Source: Kingdonia uniflora | Taxonomy: Eukaryota; Streptophyta; Magnoliopsida; Ranunculales; Circaeasteraceae | Assembly: GCA_014058105.1 (NCBI GenBank) | Contig: JACGCM010001620.1 | Location: 1,755,779-1,819,778, forward strand | DNA length: 64,000 bases | Reading direction: 5' to 3' | Shown here: one piece after another, positions 21,900 through 33,856 of the stretch | How the letters are laid out: every line of letters starts with the position of its first letter | Numbering within the stretch: position 1 is the stretch's first letter | Notes under the pieces: generated by a model | The model's database searches: none | Told to the model about the DNA's origin: nothing | The model's input: only the letters and a program-made list of their open reading frames with translations | Position numbers and translations under genes: made by a program

Positions 21900-23350
21900 A
21901 TGTACATGGTCAACCCCTCTTGGCTAGACGTTCCATGACCTCAGCTTGCCTTTGCAGATAATATTATAATTGATGTCCAGAAAGATTACTTAGGTATTTA
22001 TCCATGATTTTACAATCTTCCCTGGTTTGTACCAAATCCATTTTGGCTTGCCATTGTTGATTTGCTTCCTCTCTTCTTCTTTCCTTTTCTTCTTTTGCTT
22101 ATCTCTTCTCCAACCGTAGTTCATCCAGCATTGTTTGGATATTACTACCAGATGCAATAATACCATCCAAGGCCTTTTGTGTTGCAAGGTTTTTTCTAAA
22201 GAGTTTTTGGTTGATGGGCCTGCTTCTACCCTCATACAATAGACCATCTAATTCAGAATTTTAGTTAGTGAATTGAGGTATAGGTGGGTCGTCGGGGTCC
22301 TTCGATATATTGTTTGATCCGACCGAGTTCCCTGGAGAAGAATTATGCGATGTTCTTCTGGCTACATTTCTTGGTATATTTACCGTATGGTTCAACCCAT
22401 CATCATTTAGGTTGGCCCATTGCGGTTCTTGTGCCAAAATCTTATACGCTTCACGATGTTTGAAGTCATTGTCGCCATTCAAGCCTTGATAGATCTTGTG
22501 TGCATCATTTCTTACAATTCTCAAAATTACCAAATACAAATAAATAACGTGTATATCAAAGAGAAATAAACGAAATTGAGTTAAAAGAAATTAGAACGTA
22601 CCCGATCTTCATCAGTTTTCCCGCTGTCATGCCGAAATCGTACTTGAGCAATTATCCCCTTGTACGCCACATATTATATATTAAGAGGATACCACTAAGC
22701 TTTGGTCGACCCACATGATCGTCGTGTGGGGCACTCGGGGACTCTGTTAAAGGCAATGCTGACCTTTTGATAGAAAGTAAAACCTTTTGTGCGACCCATG
22801 GTCCAGACAGAAGCCGTTACCCACGCCCTTGCGAGACACGTGAAGTCTACATCCGTCCAATACAGTCCAGCATCATTCATTTCATCCAAAAACTCAGTAT
22901 CTTCTGGCACTTGCACGCCTTGTCTTTGTTTTGCGGGGTGCTTTTTTCTTTCTTCCTTTTCCTTTGTCTTTCTCGGGTGCCGCCGCTTCAACAGGTATTG
23001 GTGCATTTGTGCCACTTTGATTGTGCTGAGTAGATTCACCATGGAATAGGTAGCTCTAAAAGTAATTTGGAGGTTGAAAACCTTGAGATTAAGTGAGCGG
23101 ATAGGGTTGATAGTACGGGCTAAACGCCTGAGGTTGCGGTTGAGAGAGTATAAATGGTTATTGATACTGTCCTCCGAAGGTATCCTCTTGCAACATGGTA
23201 AACGGAGGTGAGGTCTATGATTAGAATTGAGATTGGTTGTGCTAGAGGTATGGATTGAATTGTGATGATGGGTGCTGAGAGAATGGTGTTGAAGGTGGGT
23301 TCTGGGAGGATGGGGTGGACGGTGTGGAGTTATTACTACTGGTGCCAGAT
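21900..23350 (-). pseudogene. Harbinger ORF1 (Myb/SANT and NAM-associated protein)
   Basis: On the minus strand: a Gln/Pro-rich leader, a KGKGRKKHPAKQRQ-like basic stretch, then the SANT-like DAGLYWTDVDFTCLARAWVT. After probable introns come REAYKILAQEPQWANLND and a charged coiled-coil tail (IQTMLDELRLEKR, EEKERRREEANQQWQAKMD). This is the standard layout of the DNA-binding partner protein of PIF/Harbinger transposases. Stops and frame changes are present (for example at 22257-22259 and after the SANT block). It is convergent with the transposase gene, as usual in this superfamily. Confidence 0.7.
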
Positions 23351-23458
23351 TTTACCATTTTGGGAATGCATAGAGGTTATCTTATATTGTTTGGGTGAGA
23401 AGAGTAAGCCAGGGAGAGCTCAGCCAAGCAAAATAGATAAGTGGTCTTTTTACGACAC

Positions 23459-23505
23459 GGTGTTCTTTTTACTGCCCAAAAAATCTGGGCGGTAAAAAGA
23501 ACACC
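23459..23505. repeat. Right subterminal palindrome
   Basis: Left arm GGTGTTCTTTTTACTGCCC (23459-23477) and right arm GGGCGGTAAAAAGAACACC (23487-23505) pair with one mismatch around a 9-base A-rich centre. It has the same core as the left palindrome at 16934. Confidence 0.9.
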
Positions 23506-23870
23506 GCCAAACTCATTTTTTTTTAGTTTGAGCTCCTCAAACCCAGTTTGGCTCTGACAGTGCCAAGTCAGCAAACCAACACCAATTTTTTCGTCACTGG
23601 GAGGCTAAAAGTTTAGGTTTGAGTGTGAGTTGACAAACCCAACCCAAACCCAAACCCTGCTGAAGATACTCTAAGACTTGCCTTCACCCCAACTTCTCCA
23701 CTAAATTAGATACACTAAGAATTATGGTTATTCATTAGATCTATGTTACTTGAAAGTAAAGTGGGTATAGGAATAATGAGAAACGCCTATTATTTTCTTT
23801 TCATGATTCGGGAAACGTATGACAACAAGATCCGACAATTGAAGCGTAATACGAAGCGAAGTAGGAAACA

Positions 23871-24376
23871 TGTTGAGTTGCAAGCTGCGGAAGCCAAAAT
23901 TCCAAGTCAATTTGGTTAGCAAGAAAGAAGTAACAATCTAAAGAAATACATAATAACAATCACACACAAGGTTTATGGTGGTTTGGCAATTGCCTACATC
24001 TACTGTACAAGAGAGAATTTATTTATTTATTTAAGATTCAAGGTTACAATCTCTTAAAAACAATTAGAGGTTCTCTCAAGAATTCCTCTCCAATAGATCT
24101 CACCAAGGGTGGCTCACAAAATCCCTAGGTTTCCCTTTATATACTTGGGGAACCTATTTCAAACGACTCCTATCTCGAGACGATCCAATGGCTCAAACAA
24201 TACTCAAATTAAGTTTTACCGAATAAATTGTCTGCTCGAACAGACCTATTTTTATTCGAATAAAAAACATATTTATTCGAAGAATCAAGGTTCTGGGTGG
24301 TTATATTCGAATAGACCTTGAGTCTGTTCGAACAGACCCAAAGTCTATTCGAATAGAAAATAGAGCAAGCCTCACA
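23871..24376 (-). repeat. 3' LTR of copia 23871-28522
   Basis: 506 bp, TGTTGAG...CCTCACA on the plus strand. It matches the 566-bp LTR at 27957-28522 over its length apart from indels and base changes. It contains repeated TTCGAATAGAC/TTCGAACAGAC words at 24210-24360. Confidence 0.92.
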
Positions 24377-24478
24377 ATTTTCCACTTCGGTAAATATTTC
24401 CCGAGCCAAACGAACCGAAATCTGAGCCGAACATAGCCACTAACCAAATAACCCAGAAACAACCCTCTCTACCATCAA

Positions 24479-24783
24479 ATGTCCCCAAGGACCCAAGCAC
24501 ACAAACGGTCCAAGGAAACCAAACAAACAAGCGTCCCGAAGGACCAAAATTAACCAAATAAAACCAAGCGTCCTAAAGGACCAAAACCAACTAAACCTCC
24601 TAAAGGACCCAATCAAACCAAGATTCCCAAATGACCAAATCGAATCAAACGTCCTAAAGGACCCAATCGAACCAAGCGTCCCAAAGGACCAAACCAACTA
24701 AATGTCCCAAGGAACCAAAAACAAACCAAGAGTTCCAAATGACCAACTCCAATCCAAGCGAATGTCCCAAGGAACCAAAATCG
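24479..24783. repeat. Minisatellite of GTCCCAAAGGACCAA units inside copia
   Basis: About ten diverged copies of a roughly 30-36 bp unit built on GTCC(C/T)AAAGGACCAAA. Each unit core is itself a short palindrome (TCCTTTGGGAC/GTCCCAAAGGA). It lies between the truncated RT and the polypurine tract. Confidence 0.75.
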
Positions 24784-24983
24784 ACTGTACCAAATCAATG
24801 GTTGCCTACGTACTGTGGATTAAGTCACCCGTAGTTCCCATCAATCCCTGTGAAGAGCCAAATCAATCCATAGGAAAGAGACGCACCATTCCCTTCTCTA
24901 TCTCTATGAATCTCCATATTAAGAGTTTGCTTGTACCTTTATCTTGGAGACCTCTTCAAACCGTACAACGATCTCTTCATTAA

Positions 24984-27859
24984 TTGACATACATCGTCCT
25001 TTCTAGCAAAAGTAAACCCACTCGGCTGAGTCACATTGATCTCTTCCTTCAACTTCCCATGTAAGAATACCGTCTTAACATCGAGATGTTACAATTCCTA
25101 TTCAAATTTGCTACCAAAGCCAATAGGATACAACTGGAGAAGTATTTTACCACTAGACTTGCCTTGAAAGCGAAACATCAATTTGAGATCCTTGCTTCCT
25201 TTTGTAGACCTATTTACTACCAATCACTCTTTTTTCCTTTGGAAACTTTGAAAGTTGCCAAGTTTCATTCTTGCAAAGAGAGTACATCTCTTCCATCATT
25301 GTTCCCTCCCAATATTTACCCGTGGAAGGAACATCCTCTTCAACGATCGGTAGTGCATAGGCTACCATGGCCTTCGCCTTTAGAAGTACCATGTCCTTTG
25401 TAAGCCATTCCATCTTACCCACATTCTTCTTTGGTTTACTAGTTACAATTGACTCTACAACTTGAGTCTCCTCATCTGTACTACCAAATACTCTACCATC
25501 GTCTGTATCTTCATTATTTAGAATATAAACTAATGGCCCATCACCCGTTGTCACACCGGTAGATGATACCCCATTTAGTACGGAACTCTCTAGCCAATGT
25601 GAAGATGCATCAATCTCTACCCTCTGTAAAGCCTCATTGATTGCCTTCTTTGTCTGCTCAGAGGCATATGACTTGATCATAGAAGTCTCATCAAAAGTGA
25701 CATCTCTGCTCAAAATGATCTTTCAGTCTCTTGTATCCCATAACTTGTAGCCTTTCACATCCTTCTTCTTACCCAGAAAAAGGCCTTCCTTGCTCATAGA
25801 TCTAACTTACCATCTTTAATATGATAGTATGCCAGACACCCAAATATATGAAGAGTATCATAATCTGTAGCATCTCCTGACCATGCTTCTATTGGTGTCT
25901 TACCCTCCATTGGTAGCATGCATATGCCAAAGCCTCAGCCCAAAATATCTTGCCCAACCCAAAATTGGATAACATACACTGTACCTTCTCCAATAAAGTA
26001 CGGTTCATGCGCTCAGCTACCCCATTTTGCTGCGGTGTCTCTCTAACCATGAAGTGTAGAACTATCTCCTCTTTCTGACATACTTGCAAGAATGGATCAC
26101 TAGTGTACTCCCCACCATTATCCGAGTTGAACAACTTGATCTTTATGCTAGTCTAAGTCTTTATCAACTTCTTCTACCTGATAAAAATTTCTAGGACTTA
26201 ATCCTTCCTCCTCATGGTGTACACCTAGAAAAGTCATCCACAAAAGACACAAAGTAATGTTTCCCCCCTAGTAATGCATTCTTGGAGGGTTCCCAAACAT
26301 CAGAGTGAACATAATCAAGGGTTTTACGAGTATGGTGGATAGCAGTACTGAACTTTACCCTTATCTACTTTCCCAGAACACAGTGTTCCCAAAAGCTCAA
26401 TTTGTAGACCTTGACACCTTTCAATAGCCCTTGGTTTGCAAGAACTCTCAGGACTTTTCCCCCACATGCGCGAAATGTATGTGCCATAGCCGAGTAGTAT
26501 CTCTGGAAGTGGCCTCCTCCCTTCCCACGGTAGCAACCTCACCAAGAATAGTTGTACCATCTAGATAGTACAAGTTGTTACTTCTTCTTTGGTTTCAATA
26601 CAACCATGGCTCCTTTAAGAACCATCTTCACCCCATTCTCAGACACAACCTTGTAACATTTCGCTTCAAGTAAACCTATCGAGATAATGTTCTTTCTCAT
26701 CGTCAGAATATACCGAACCTCATCAATCTTTTTAACCAACCCATTATGTAACTTTAGGCGAATGATACCTATCCCCATGATGTGACAAGGACCATCGATC
26801 CCCATCAACACCGCCCCACCTTCTAGCTTCTTCAAACTCGAAAAACAACCCCTTTCGGTATAAATGTGATAAGTAGCACCCAAATCCAAAATCCATTCTT
26901 TTGAATCAATAGCATGCGCACTAGATGATATAGTCAAAGAGAAATTAGAATTATTACTTCCATTTGCCGTGTCTTGAGCGCCATTTGTCGAAGAACCCGA
27001 TTTTCCCCCTTTCTTCTTCTTATGATGCGGGAGACATTCATTTTTCCAATGACCCGTTTCCTTATAAAATGCACATTGGTATTTTCCTAATTTGTTGCTA
27101 TTTATACCGTAACCTTTTGACTTTGATCGAAGGTTGTTACCACTCGACTTCTTTTGGTCCAAAGACCTTCCTATAGTCATCAATACCTCGGATGTCGACT
27201 CCATAGACTCACGTTTTTCCTTCCTCCAGTACTCATGGTTTACAACCGCCGTAGTCACATCCGAGTATTGTAATGAAGTCTTCCCGCATCGTCATAACGA
27301 AATGCTCAAACTCTTCAAAAAGTGAGTTCAATAACAAAAGTATTTTGTCTTCATTACCAACAATTTTCTCTAGATTTGCTAAGTCGGGTAATAACTTGGT
27401 AAAATCATTCAAGTGCTCCGATATAGAAATTCCTTATATTATTATGAAACGATAAAGCTTTCTTTTTAAATGGAGTCAATTTTGGATGCTTTTCACCAAA
27501 TACTTCTCCTCTAGAATCCTCCAAATTTTATTTGCCGAGGTTTTGTTCATTACAAGGTATTTAATGTCTTGAGCAAGACACGAGCGGATTTGACCACAAG
27601 TCCTCTTGTTCATCTTCTTCTAAAAACTCTCCTCTACCTCATCCGGTTTGTTCTCTAATACATCATCTAAGTCTAATTGACTTAGCCCATCAATAACCTC
27701 GCATCGCCATATGCTAAAGTTATTGGTGCCGTTGAATTTCTCAACTTCAATCTTCACATTGTTGAACATCACTGTTGTATTCCGTTTAGGCATCGAGGAA
27801 CTAAGTTCCATTGAAGAACTAGTTTTATCTCCTTCTTCCATGGTTCCCCCAATTTTCAT
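24984..27859 (-). pseudogene. copia gag-pol polyprotein, broken and truncated
   Basis: Minus strand. Gag starts at 27859 (MKIGGTMEEGDKTSS; KFNGTNNFSIWRCEV). The knuckle is CAFYKETGHWKNEC, where the second Cys is Tyr. Protease is WILDLGATYHI, where the usual Ser after Asp is Leu. The integrase core end is FNSDNGGEYTSDPF and TPQQNGVAERMNRTLLEKV. RT begins at about 25370 with WQLSKFPKEKRVIGSK and continues near 25060 with DVKTVFLHGKLKEEI and SLYGLKRSPR. The RT catalytic YVDD block and RNase H are absent. Several stops and frame changes; not functional. Confidence 0.85.
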
Positions 27860-27956
27860 ACACTAACCAAAATCGAAACCCAAATAAACTTGAGATAAGT
27901 TGACGTTACCACAATTTCCCGCACCACCGAGGAACCAGCCTCGCTCTGATACCAAT

Positions 27957-28522
27957 TGTTGAGTCACAAACCGCGGAAGCCGAAACTCCAACTCGATTTG
28001 GTTAACAACAAATAAGCAACAATCTAAAGTAATACACAATAACAATCACACATAAGGTTTAAGGTGGCTTGGCAATTGCCTATATCCACCGTACAAGAGA
28101 GAGAGAAAAAAAAAGAAAGAAAGAAAGAAAGATAGAGTTTATTTAAGATCCAAGGTTATAATCTCTCAAAACAATTATAGGTTATCTCAAGAATTCTTCT
28201 CCAATAGATCTCACCAAGGGTGGTTCACAAAATCCCTAGGTTTTCCCTTATATACTTGGAGAACCTATTACAAATGACTCCTATCTCGAGACGATCCAAT
28301 GGCTCAAACAAAACTCAAAATTGAGTTTTACCAATGTCTTTTCGAACAAGCAAATTGTCTGCTCGAACATACCCATTTTATTCAAACCAAAAACAAGTCT
28401 ATTCGAAGAATAAATGTTTTGGGTGGTTCTATTCGAATAGACCTTGAGTTTGTTTGAACAAAATTTGTTATGTTCGAACAGACCCAAAGTCTATTCGAGC
28501 AGAAAACAGAGCAAGCCTCACA
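27957..28522 (-). repeat. 5' LTR of copia 23871-28522
   Basis: 566 bp. Its extra length comes partly from a GA/GAAA microsatellite at about 28097-28140 that the other LTR lacks. Confidence 0.92.
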
Positions 28523-30076
28523 AAACAAGTATGAAGTGTCTAAAGAAGCGAAATGATAAACGAGTAAAAAACGTCAACGTATGCGAATGAGAAAACCAAC
28601 AAAAAAAGATGGGAACAATTAAAAGAGAAGTACATGTTTTTTCTTACTAGTAGAGAGAGGATGAGATGAAGAGAGTAAGAGGGTAATTATTGATGGGCAT
28701 AGGAAGAGAGCCAAAAAACAAAAGCGTAAACAAGAATCAGGCATATAAAGCGATATCTATAGGTTTGAGTTTTTTTTTTGGGTTTATTAGTATCGATTCA
28801 CATATTCTACGGCTTCACGATTGCTTTGGTGTATAAATATCCATGCGGCGAATCAGCAGCGTTTCCCGTCACGAATCAGTCGCTTCAAAATACGAATCAG
28901 TAGTGTTTCCCTCACGAATCACAGCCGCTTCGAAACACGGATTGCAAATGTTTCCTAGATACACCCGTTTTCTAAACGGGCTTCACGTGAAATGCCTAGT
29001 TGGATGGGAAAATGCGTATCCCCATAACACGGAGTCAGACAAATAAAGGTATCCACATTTTAGTATATTTTTTCTATAGATGGTTAAAACATATAAGGAA
29101 TGATAAAAATATGTATTACGATACAAAAGTGATACATATATCTAATCATCTTCTTGGGCTTGGTCACTTTGAAGGTGTGGGGATTGTATCTGCGAACAGT
29201 GGTTGAGCTACATGGATGAGTGGGGTTAAATGTCCCCACTGAGATTTAAATTTGTGAGATTATTTAGTTTTCCTTTCACTACTTTTAAAATAATTTGGGA
29301 TTTTGTACCCCACAGTGGCACAACCCCGCTCAATTGAGGTTGAACTTAAGGTAGGATTTACCCATTCCAAGCCCAAATCCAGGCAAACTTCACCTAAAAC
29401 AAATTTATGGACTCAAGCTTGTTCCCCTAACCCATTTGTGCTCTTAATTTCTCTTTCACAAATCCATCATTTATTTCTCTATCTTATAGCCATTACCTTT
29501 AAAATTTCTTGGAACCCCCAACTTTTGCTCCTCACTAACTTATAATCCTGGCTATTCCCCTGTATGCGAGAACACTTTATATTTGATTGTACCTAAAAAA
29601 AACTTTTATATATTCACTTGAGTCCAATTTAAATTATCTTTAGGTTTTATTTTACGCAATTCGAGGACAAATTATATGAATATGAAGCAAATGGAATATG
29701 AGAATCACCATTAGAAACGCCAAACCCTCATGCGAAGTATATTATACTATGAGTAAATCTTAAAAATTGACACCACAAAAATGATAATGTCGAGAGAAGG
29801 TTGTGAAAACATTGTAAACCAGGGTAATTTTGAGAATCGATAGCTTATGCGGTTCATGCCCCAAATTCATAAAAAAAAGCAAAAAACCCGTGATTTTTAC
29901 AGCTGAGAGTAAGCATTTCAGGCTTCAAATTCAAAATTCAAGCTTTAGAATAAGTAATCATTATTGAAATTCTATGTGCTCGTATTTAATGTATTTCGAG
30001 AAGTTAGGTCAGAATAATTCTTATCAATCAATGATATATGAATAAGCATAAACAATCAATAGTTATGACAGGGAAA
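28523..30076. other. Intergenic, no gene recognised
   Basis: Contains the small array at 28844-28950 and a pair of partly inverted GAGTGGGGTT/GAGCGGGGTT words (29219 and about 29330) that may mark a small transposon. No coding similarity was seen. Confidence 0.5.
28844..28950. repeat. Short array of ACGAATCAG units
   Basis: Four to five units of about 22 bp, each starting GAATCA, alternating between GTTTCCC-type and CGCTTCGAAA-type ends. Confidence 0.7.
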
Positions 30077-30890
30077 AAATGTCACAAATAATTTTTCACC
30101 CTGTGAAAACTCTTTACTTAGGAGAAAAACCACAGGTCATTGTCGATGAACTCGACAACCAAAAATCTACTAATCGAAAAGAGTTACAATCTGAAATACA
30201 CTTACAAACTTGATAACCTCGTCTTGTGATTATCTCTCATCTGATCCAAGTTTCACTCCCTATCTCATTCGTTCTCACAATAGCGCTCCTTAATCTCACA
30301 ACAAGGATCACCCTTCTCGAATCACTCTAGAATAATATGTGAGAAGTCGAATTTGACTAATTCAACATCAACCTTAACCTCAAGGTTTTAGGTTTTTGAT
30401 TGATCCTGATTAGGCTCTTAGATAAGGGATATAAAGCTATAAAAAATAAACAATCTGAAGAACTTAGTTAGCAGAAAAATAAAACAATGCTTGCTTAAAT
30501 AAGAAAACAGTTTTTCCTGAGACTCGTTCGAACGAGACCCAAAGTCGTTCGAACAAGATACCCAAATAAGCCTGCAAAAAGATACAGTTTAAAAAGTTTG
30601 TTTTCCCTAGAAGTTGTTTGAACGACACCCAAAGTCGTTCGAACGAGATACCCAAATAAGCCCACCTCGTTTGAAAATGTTGTTTTATCCCGAAGTCGTT
30701 TGAGCAAGCAGAAAAATTAGTTCAAACGAGAAAGCACAATAAGCTTAAAAACAAAGGTAGTTAAAATGATTTGGCTTTTCCTTTATCAGAGTTCTTCTTA
30801 CCAACTTACCTTCTCGACCGCTGGTTATGTTCAAAATCAATAAAAAAAACTAATTCCCCTTAGCTCATACATGCGCCATCAGAATAGTAG
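30077..30890 (-). repeat. Possible solo LTR with TTCGAACGA repeats
   Basis: On the minus strand it starts TGATGGCGCATGTATGAG and ends near GAGTTTTCACAG. It contains two copies, about 90 bp apart, of a CCCAAAGTCGTTCGAAC(A/G)AGATACC unit (about 30538 and 30630). The style is that of copia LTRs elsewhere in the window. No primer-binding site, partner LTR or target duplication was found, so the ends are approximate. Confidence 0.4.
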
Positions 30891-30964
30891 GCATTACGAT
30901 ATTATTTTTTATTTTCTCAAATTTTGTATTAGTTTTCACTAGAACTCAATTTTATTTTGTAAAT

Positions 30965-32445
30965 AACATTTTTATTTTTATTTTTTATTTGATTGGTAAA
31001 CCATATATTAATAACCAGAAGTATTTACAAAAGAGGTACCGTCACCCTGTAGAGACACCTGCAACCATACAGGCGGAGAACCAGTCCAAGTAAGGCAAAA
31101 GTTGTCCCCCATGGGCCTAGTGGCAATCACATGGGCAACAGAATTAGCAGTGCGGGGTACAAAACATATACTAATATTAATAAACTGTCCAAACAAATCC
31201 AAACAATCCTGTAGAATAGCTTTAGTCGTCCAGGAAATTGCTGCTTCTTCGTTCTTACAAAAGGAGTGAATCGCCTCAGCATCAGTCTCGATAATTACTT
31301 TCTAGAGTCCTTGTTCACGGGCCCAGAGGACCCCATCAAGAACCGCTAATGCCTCGCCTTCTTTACTAGACGCGAATCGACGATAGGAAGTTCGGGCTGC
31401 ACTAAAATTATTGTAAGTATCACGAATAACTAAACCGATATGGTTAAAAGGTTTATCATTGCAGAAAGAGGCATCCACATTTATTTTTTCCCAACATAGT
31501 GCTGGAGGAACACAGGAAGCCTTGATAGCAAGTCGGTCATTTCGAAAAATTGGATCATTATACATTAATTTATTAATGGTCAAAAAAATCTTGGATTGGT
31601 CCGGCCTAGTATTCTAAAAAACCCAGGCACAACGCGCCTTCCAAATTAACCAGTACATAGAGAAAGCCACCAAGGTCCATGTGGCTCGGTCAATAGGCCA
31701 AGTCGGGGGTGGCGAAATCCACATCTCAATCCATGCTGGAAGAGAGAGATGGGATAAACCATGGAGCAGACCCCCAAAGGTCATGCGAAACCAGACAGCT
31801 CGCGTAAAAGAGTACTTCAGGAGGAGATGATGCAAAGTTTCGACGGGGGCCGAACACAGCGGACAAGAGATATTAGCCAGGCCTAAACGTTCACTAATTT
31901 TAGCCCGAAAGGGAATCATGTCTCGTGAACATTTCTAGGCAAAAAGTTGAGCTCTAGGGGTAGTCCTATTATGTCAGAATTTGAGATAAAAGGATGACTG
32001 CCCCGTAACCGGCTCTAAATGGATCCCGCTTATTAGGACGCGATAGGCCGATTTGATTGAAAATTTGCCATTTTTAGAGGGACACTATTTCAGACTATCC
32101 ATCTCACCCAACCGTGGAAGGATAGTGTGAGATATGAGGTCGGCCGAAGCATCATCGTACCATTTATAAAGTTTATCCCTCTACCAAGTGCGTCGAATCG
32201 GATCAATAAAATGATGTACCCATTGAGGCTGGTCCATCAATGGAATATCCCCCCTCGGGGTCGGGTAGCCTCCCCCCAGCGGGAGACACCATTTATCCGT
32301 CCAAAAAAGGACCTGGCGACCCGATCGGATCTGCCAGCAGGAATTAGTATTGACCGTCGTAATGGCAGAATGAATACTACACCAAGTCCACGACGAATCC
32401 GCTTTCGGGCGGGCATGAAGAATAGAGCAATTCGGGAAGATAAGT
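30965..32445 (-). pseudogene. LINE ORF2 C-terminal part: zf-RVT and RNase H
   Basis: Minus strand in order: YLIFPNCSILHARPK, SCWQIRSGRQVLFWTDKWC, the zinc-binding RT module (LGLANISCPLCSAPVETLHH, about 31870-31810), then RNase H (INVDASFCNDKPFNHIGLVI near 31470; ASSKEGEALAVLDGVLWA near 31330; KVIIETDAEAIHSF near 31280). It ends with a tail reading AAATAAAAAATAAAAATAAA. In-frame stops, for example just after LWAREQGL. Confidence 0.85.
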
Positions 32446-33856
32446 TATTTAAATGAGGTAGCTTTTAATCAAAATAGACTTTTTAGAGAGAGAGATTCTG
32501 GGTTTCTTTTTCATCTCCATCCTCAATTTCCTAATCCTCCCCATTAGCCACATGACTGTGCGATATCCTCCCGCCCCCATTTCTCTTTCTTTTTTATAAT
32601 CTCTCTTCCACCTCCACCCCCTATGTGTTTGGCTTAGTTTGGAGTGTTACTGTTTGCGGTGTTGTTGTTCCGGTCGTGCAGGTGTTTGGAGTAATCTTGA
32701 AGGCGAGCGCCGGGCTATAGAGGGGCTGCTGTCTTTCTAGAAATTTGATTCCCATATTTCCCCATTTAGCAGTCTATGTGGTTTTATTGGATTTTGCTTA
32801 GATAAATTCTAAACAATTTTTTTGTCCCATGTTTCTTGTTGTTCTTCCCCTGCAGGTGTAAGAAGGGTGTGGTGATTGGTCGATGGAGAATGGCCAGAAT
32901 GGTATAGCAGGGATTACGACAACGACAACAGTCCAAATTTATGGTTTTGTGGGGTGATGGATCTGTTATTCAGCTGGGCTGCAGGAGGGTTTCATTGGCG
33001 TTTTCAGTATAATAATAAAAAAGAAAAAAAGGGTTAGTTATGTGTGAGTCTCCTTTGACTGGGTGCTGAGGCGTATGGGCTTGGTCTTGGTGGGCTTGGG
33101 AAGTGGATGGTGGAATGTTGGGATGTGTGGAAGGTGGATCGGTAGGAATGGGTTTGGCTATTAAATATATAAGGATGTTTGGGTTTTCTGGTTTGCATAT
33201 GGGTTGGGCCGGATCTGTTTCCTTAAGCTTTGACAACCAACTCATTGTGTGACGTTTGTAGATTTGGTTGTGGGAAGACGTATACAATACTATTTCAACT
33301 ATTTTCTTTATCTCTCTGTTAACAGCTTATGTCTTTTTGCTGGCGCCTCAATTGCTTATAAAGTTCCATTTCCTCTTTCACTCCCTGTCTACAACTTGGT
33401 TTTTGTTTGGGGTAACGTCGCTTTCAGCGATTCTCATATTTCTCTTTTTTGAGTTTAGGTGACAGTCTCCGTTGGTTGATGGCTGTTTACGACTGAACGG
33501 TGTTGGGGTGGTTTTATTTGGGCAGTTGGGTTGCCTTGCTTATATGTGTGGTTAGGGAAAGTGGGAAAAGTGGTAGTTTACATGGGGGAATTCTCAGGTG
33601 GCTGTGGGTTGGCAGTAGTGGAGTTTTTGTCAGGTTTTTCAGTGATTATTTCTTTTTTTTGGTTATTGGGTGGTGGTGGTTTTCAGTCAGTGATATCGGG
33701 AACTTTAACATGTCCTCATTCTCCGTTACGCAGGACTTTGTTAACAGTATGAAACGGCTTACAATGCGTAAACCTCAAGGGGCGGCGGTAGTCCAGTAGC
33801 CCCCTGAGAGCTTACGGGACGAAGAAGCTAGATGGCGGTTCGCCCTGATAGACACT
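32446..33856 (+). other. Probable LINE 5' UTR region
   Basis: Pyrimidine-rich start (32500-32620), then sequence without clear coding similarity up to ORF1. Short open frames at 33249-33799 overlap in several frames and resemble nothing known to me. Confidence 0.4.

Larger units (their letters stand above)
16779..23671 (+). mobile_element. PIF/Harbinger-type element carrying a plant-mobile-domain gene
   Basis: The left end reads AGAGCAACTCCAGCAG after TAA (16776-16778). The right end, read inward, is GAGTATCTTCAGCAG, and TAA follows it (23672-23674). TAA is the target preferred by PIF/Harbinger elements. Both subterminal regions continue with TTTGGGT-rich sequence and then a GGTGTTCTTTTTACCGCC-type palindrome. 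Inside are, in order: a PMD gene (+), an ORF1-like Myb/SANT remnant (-), a DDE transposase (+) and a second ORF1-like gene (-). All are mutated, so the element is dead. An alternative is a smaller Harbinger starting at the terminus-like GAGAGCATCTCCAACC at 20041, placed next to or inside an older PMD-bearing element. The matching TAA flanks favour the single-unit reading, but the ends are diverged. Confidence 0.6.
23871..28522 (-). mobile_element. Ty1-copia retrotransposon, complete ends, deleted interior
   Basis: Two LTRs (23871-24376 and 27957-28522) flank a minus-strand interior. The direct 5-bp repeats AAACA at 23866-23870 and 28523-28527 are a target-site duplication. Next to the 5' LTR the minus strand reads ATTGGTATCAGAGC, a Met-tRNA primer-binding site. 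Next to the 3' LTR is a purine tract GAAGTGGAAAAT. Coding remnants run gag, zinc knuckle, protease, integrase and part of reverse transcriptase. RNase H and the end of RT are missing and a minisatellite stands in their place. Confidence 0.93.

Noticed and set aside
22767..23049. Plus-strand frames of 86-88 codons
   Set aside because: Antisense to the SANT-like region of Harbinger ORF1.
28844..28950. CRISPR-like array
   Set aside because: Units are contiguous degenerate tandem repeats without spacers, in plant DNA.
33249..33799. Several overlapping short plus-strand frames, some hydrophobic
   Set aside because: They overlap in all three frames in a T/G-rich stretch just before LINE ORF1, with no motif. 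Best read as LINE 5' UTR.
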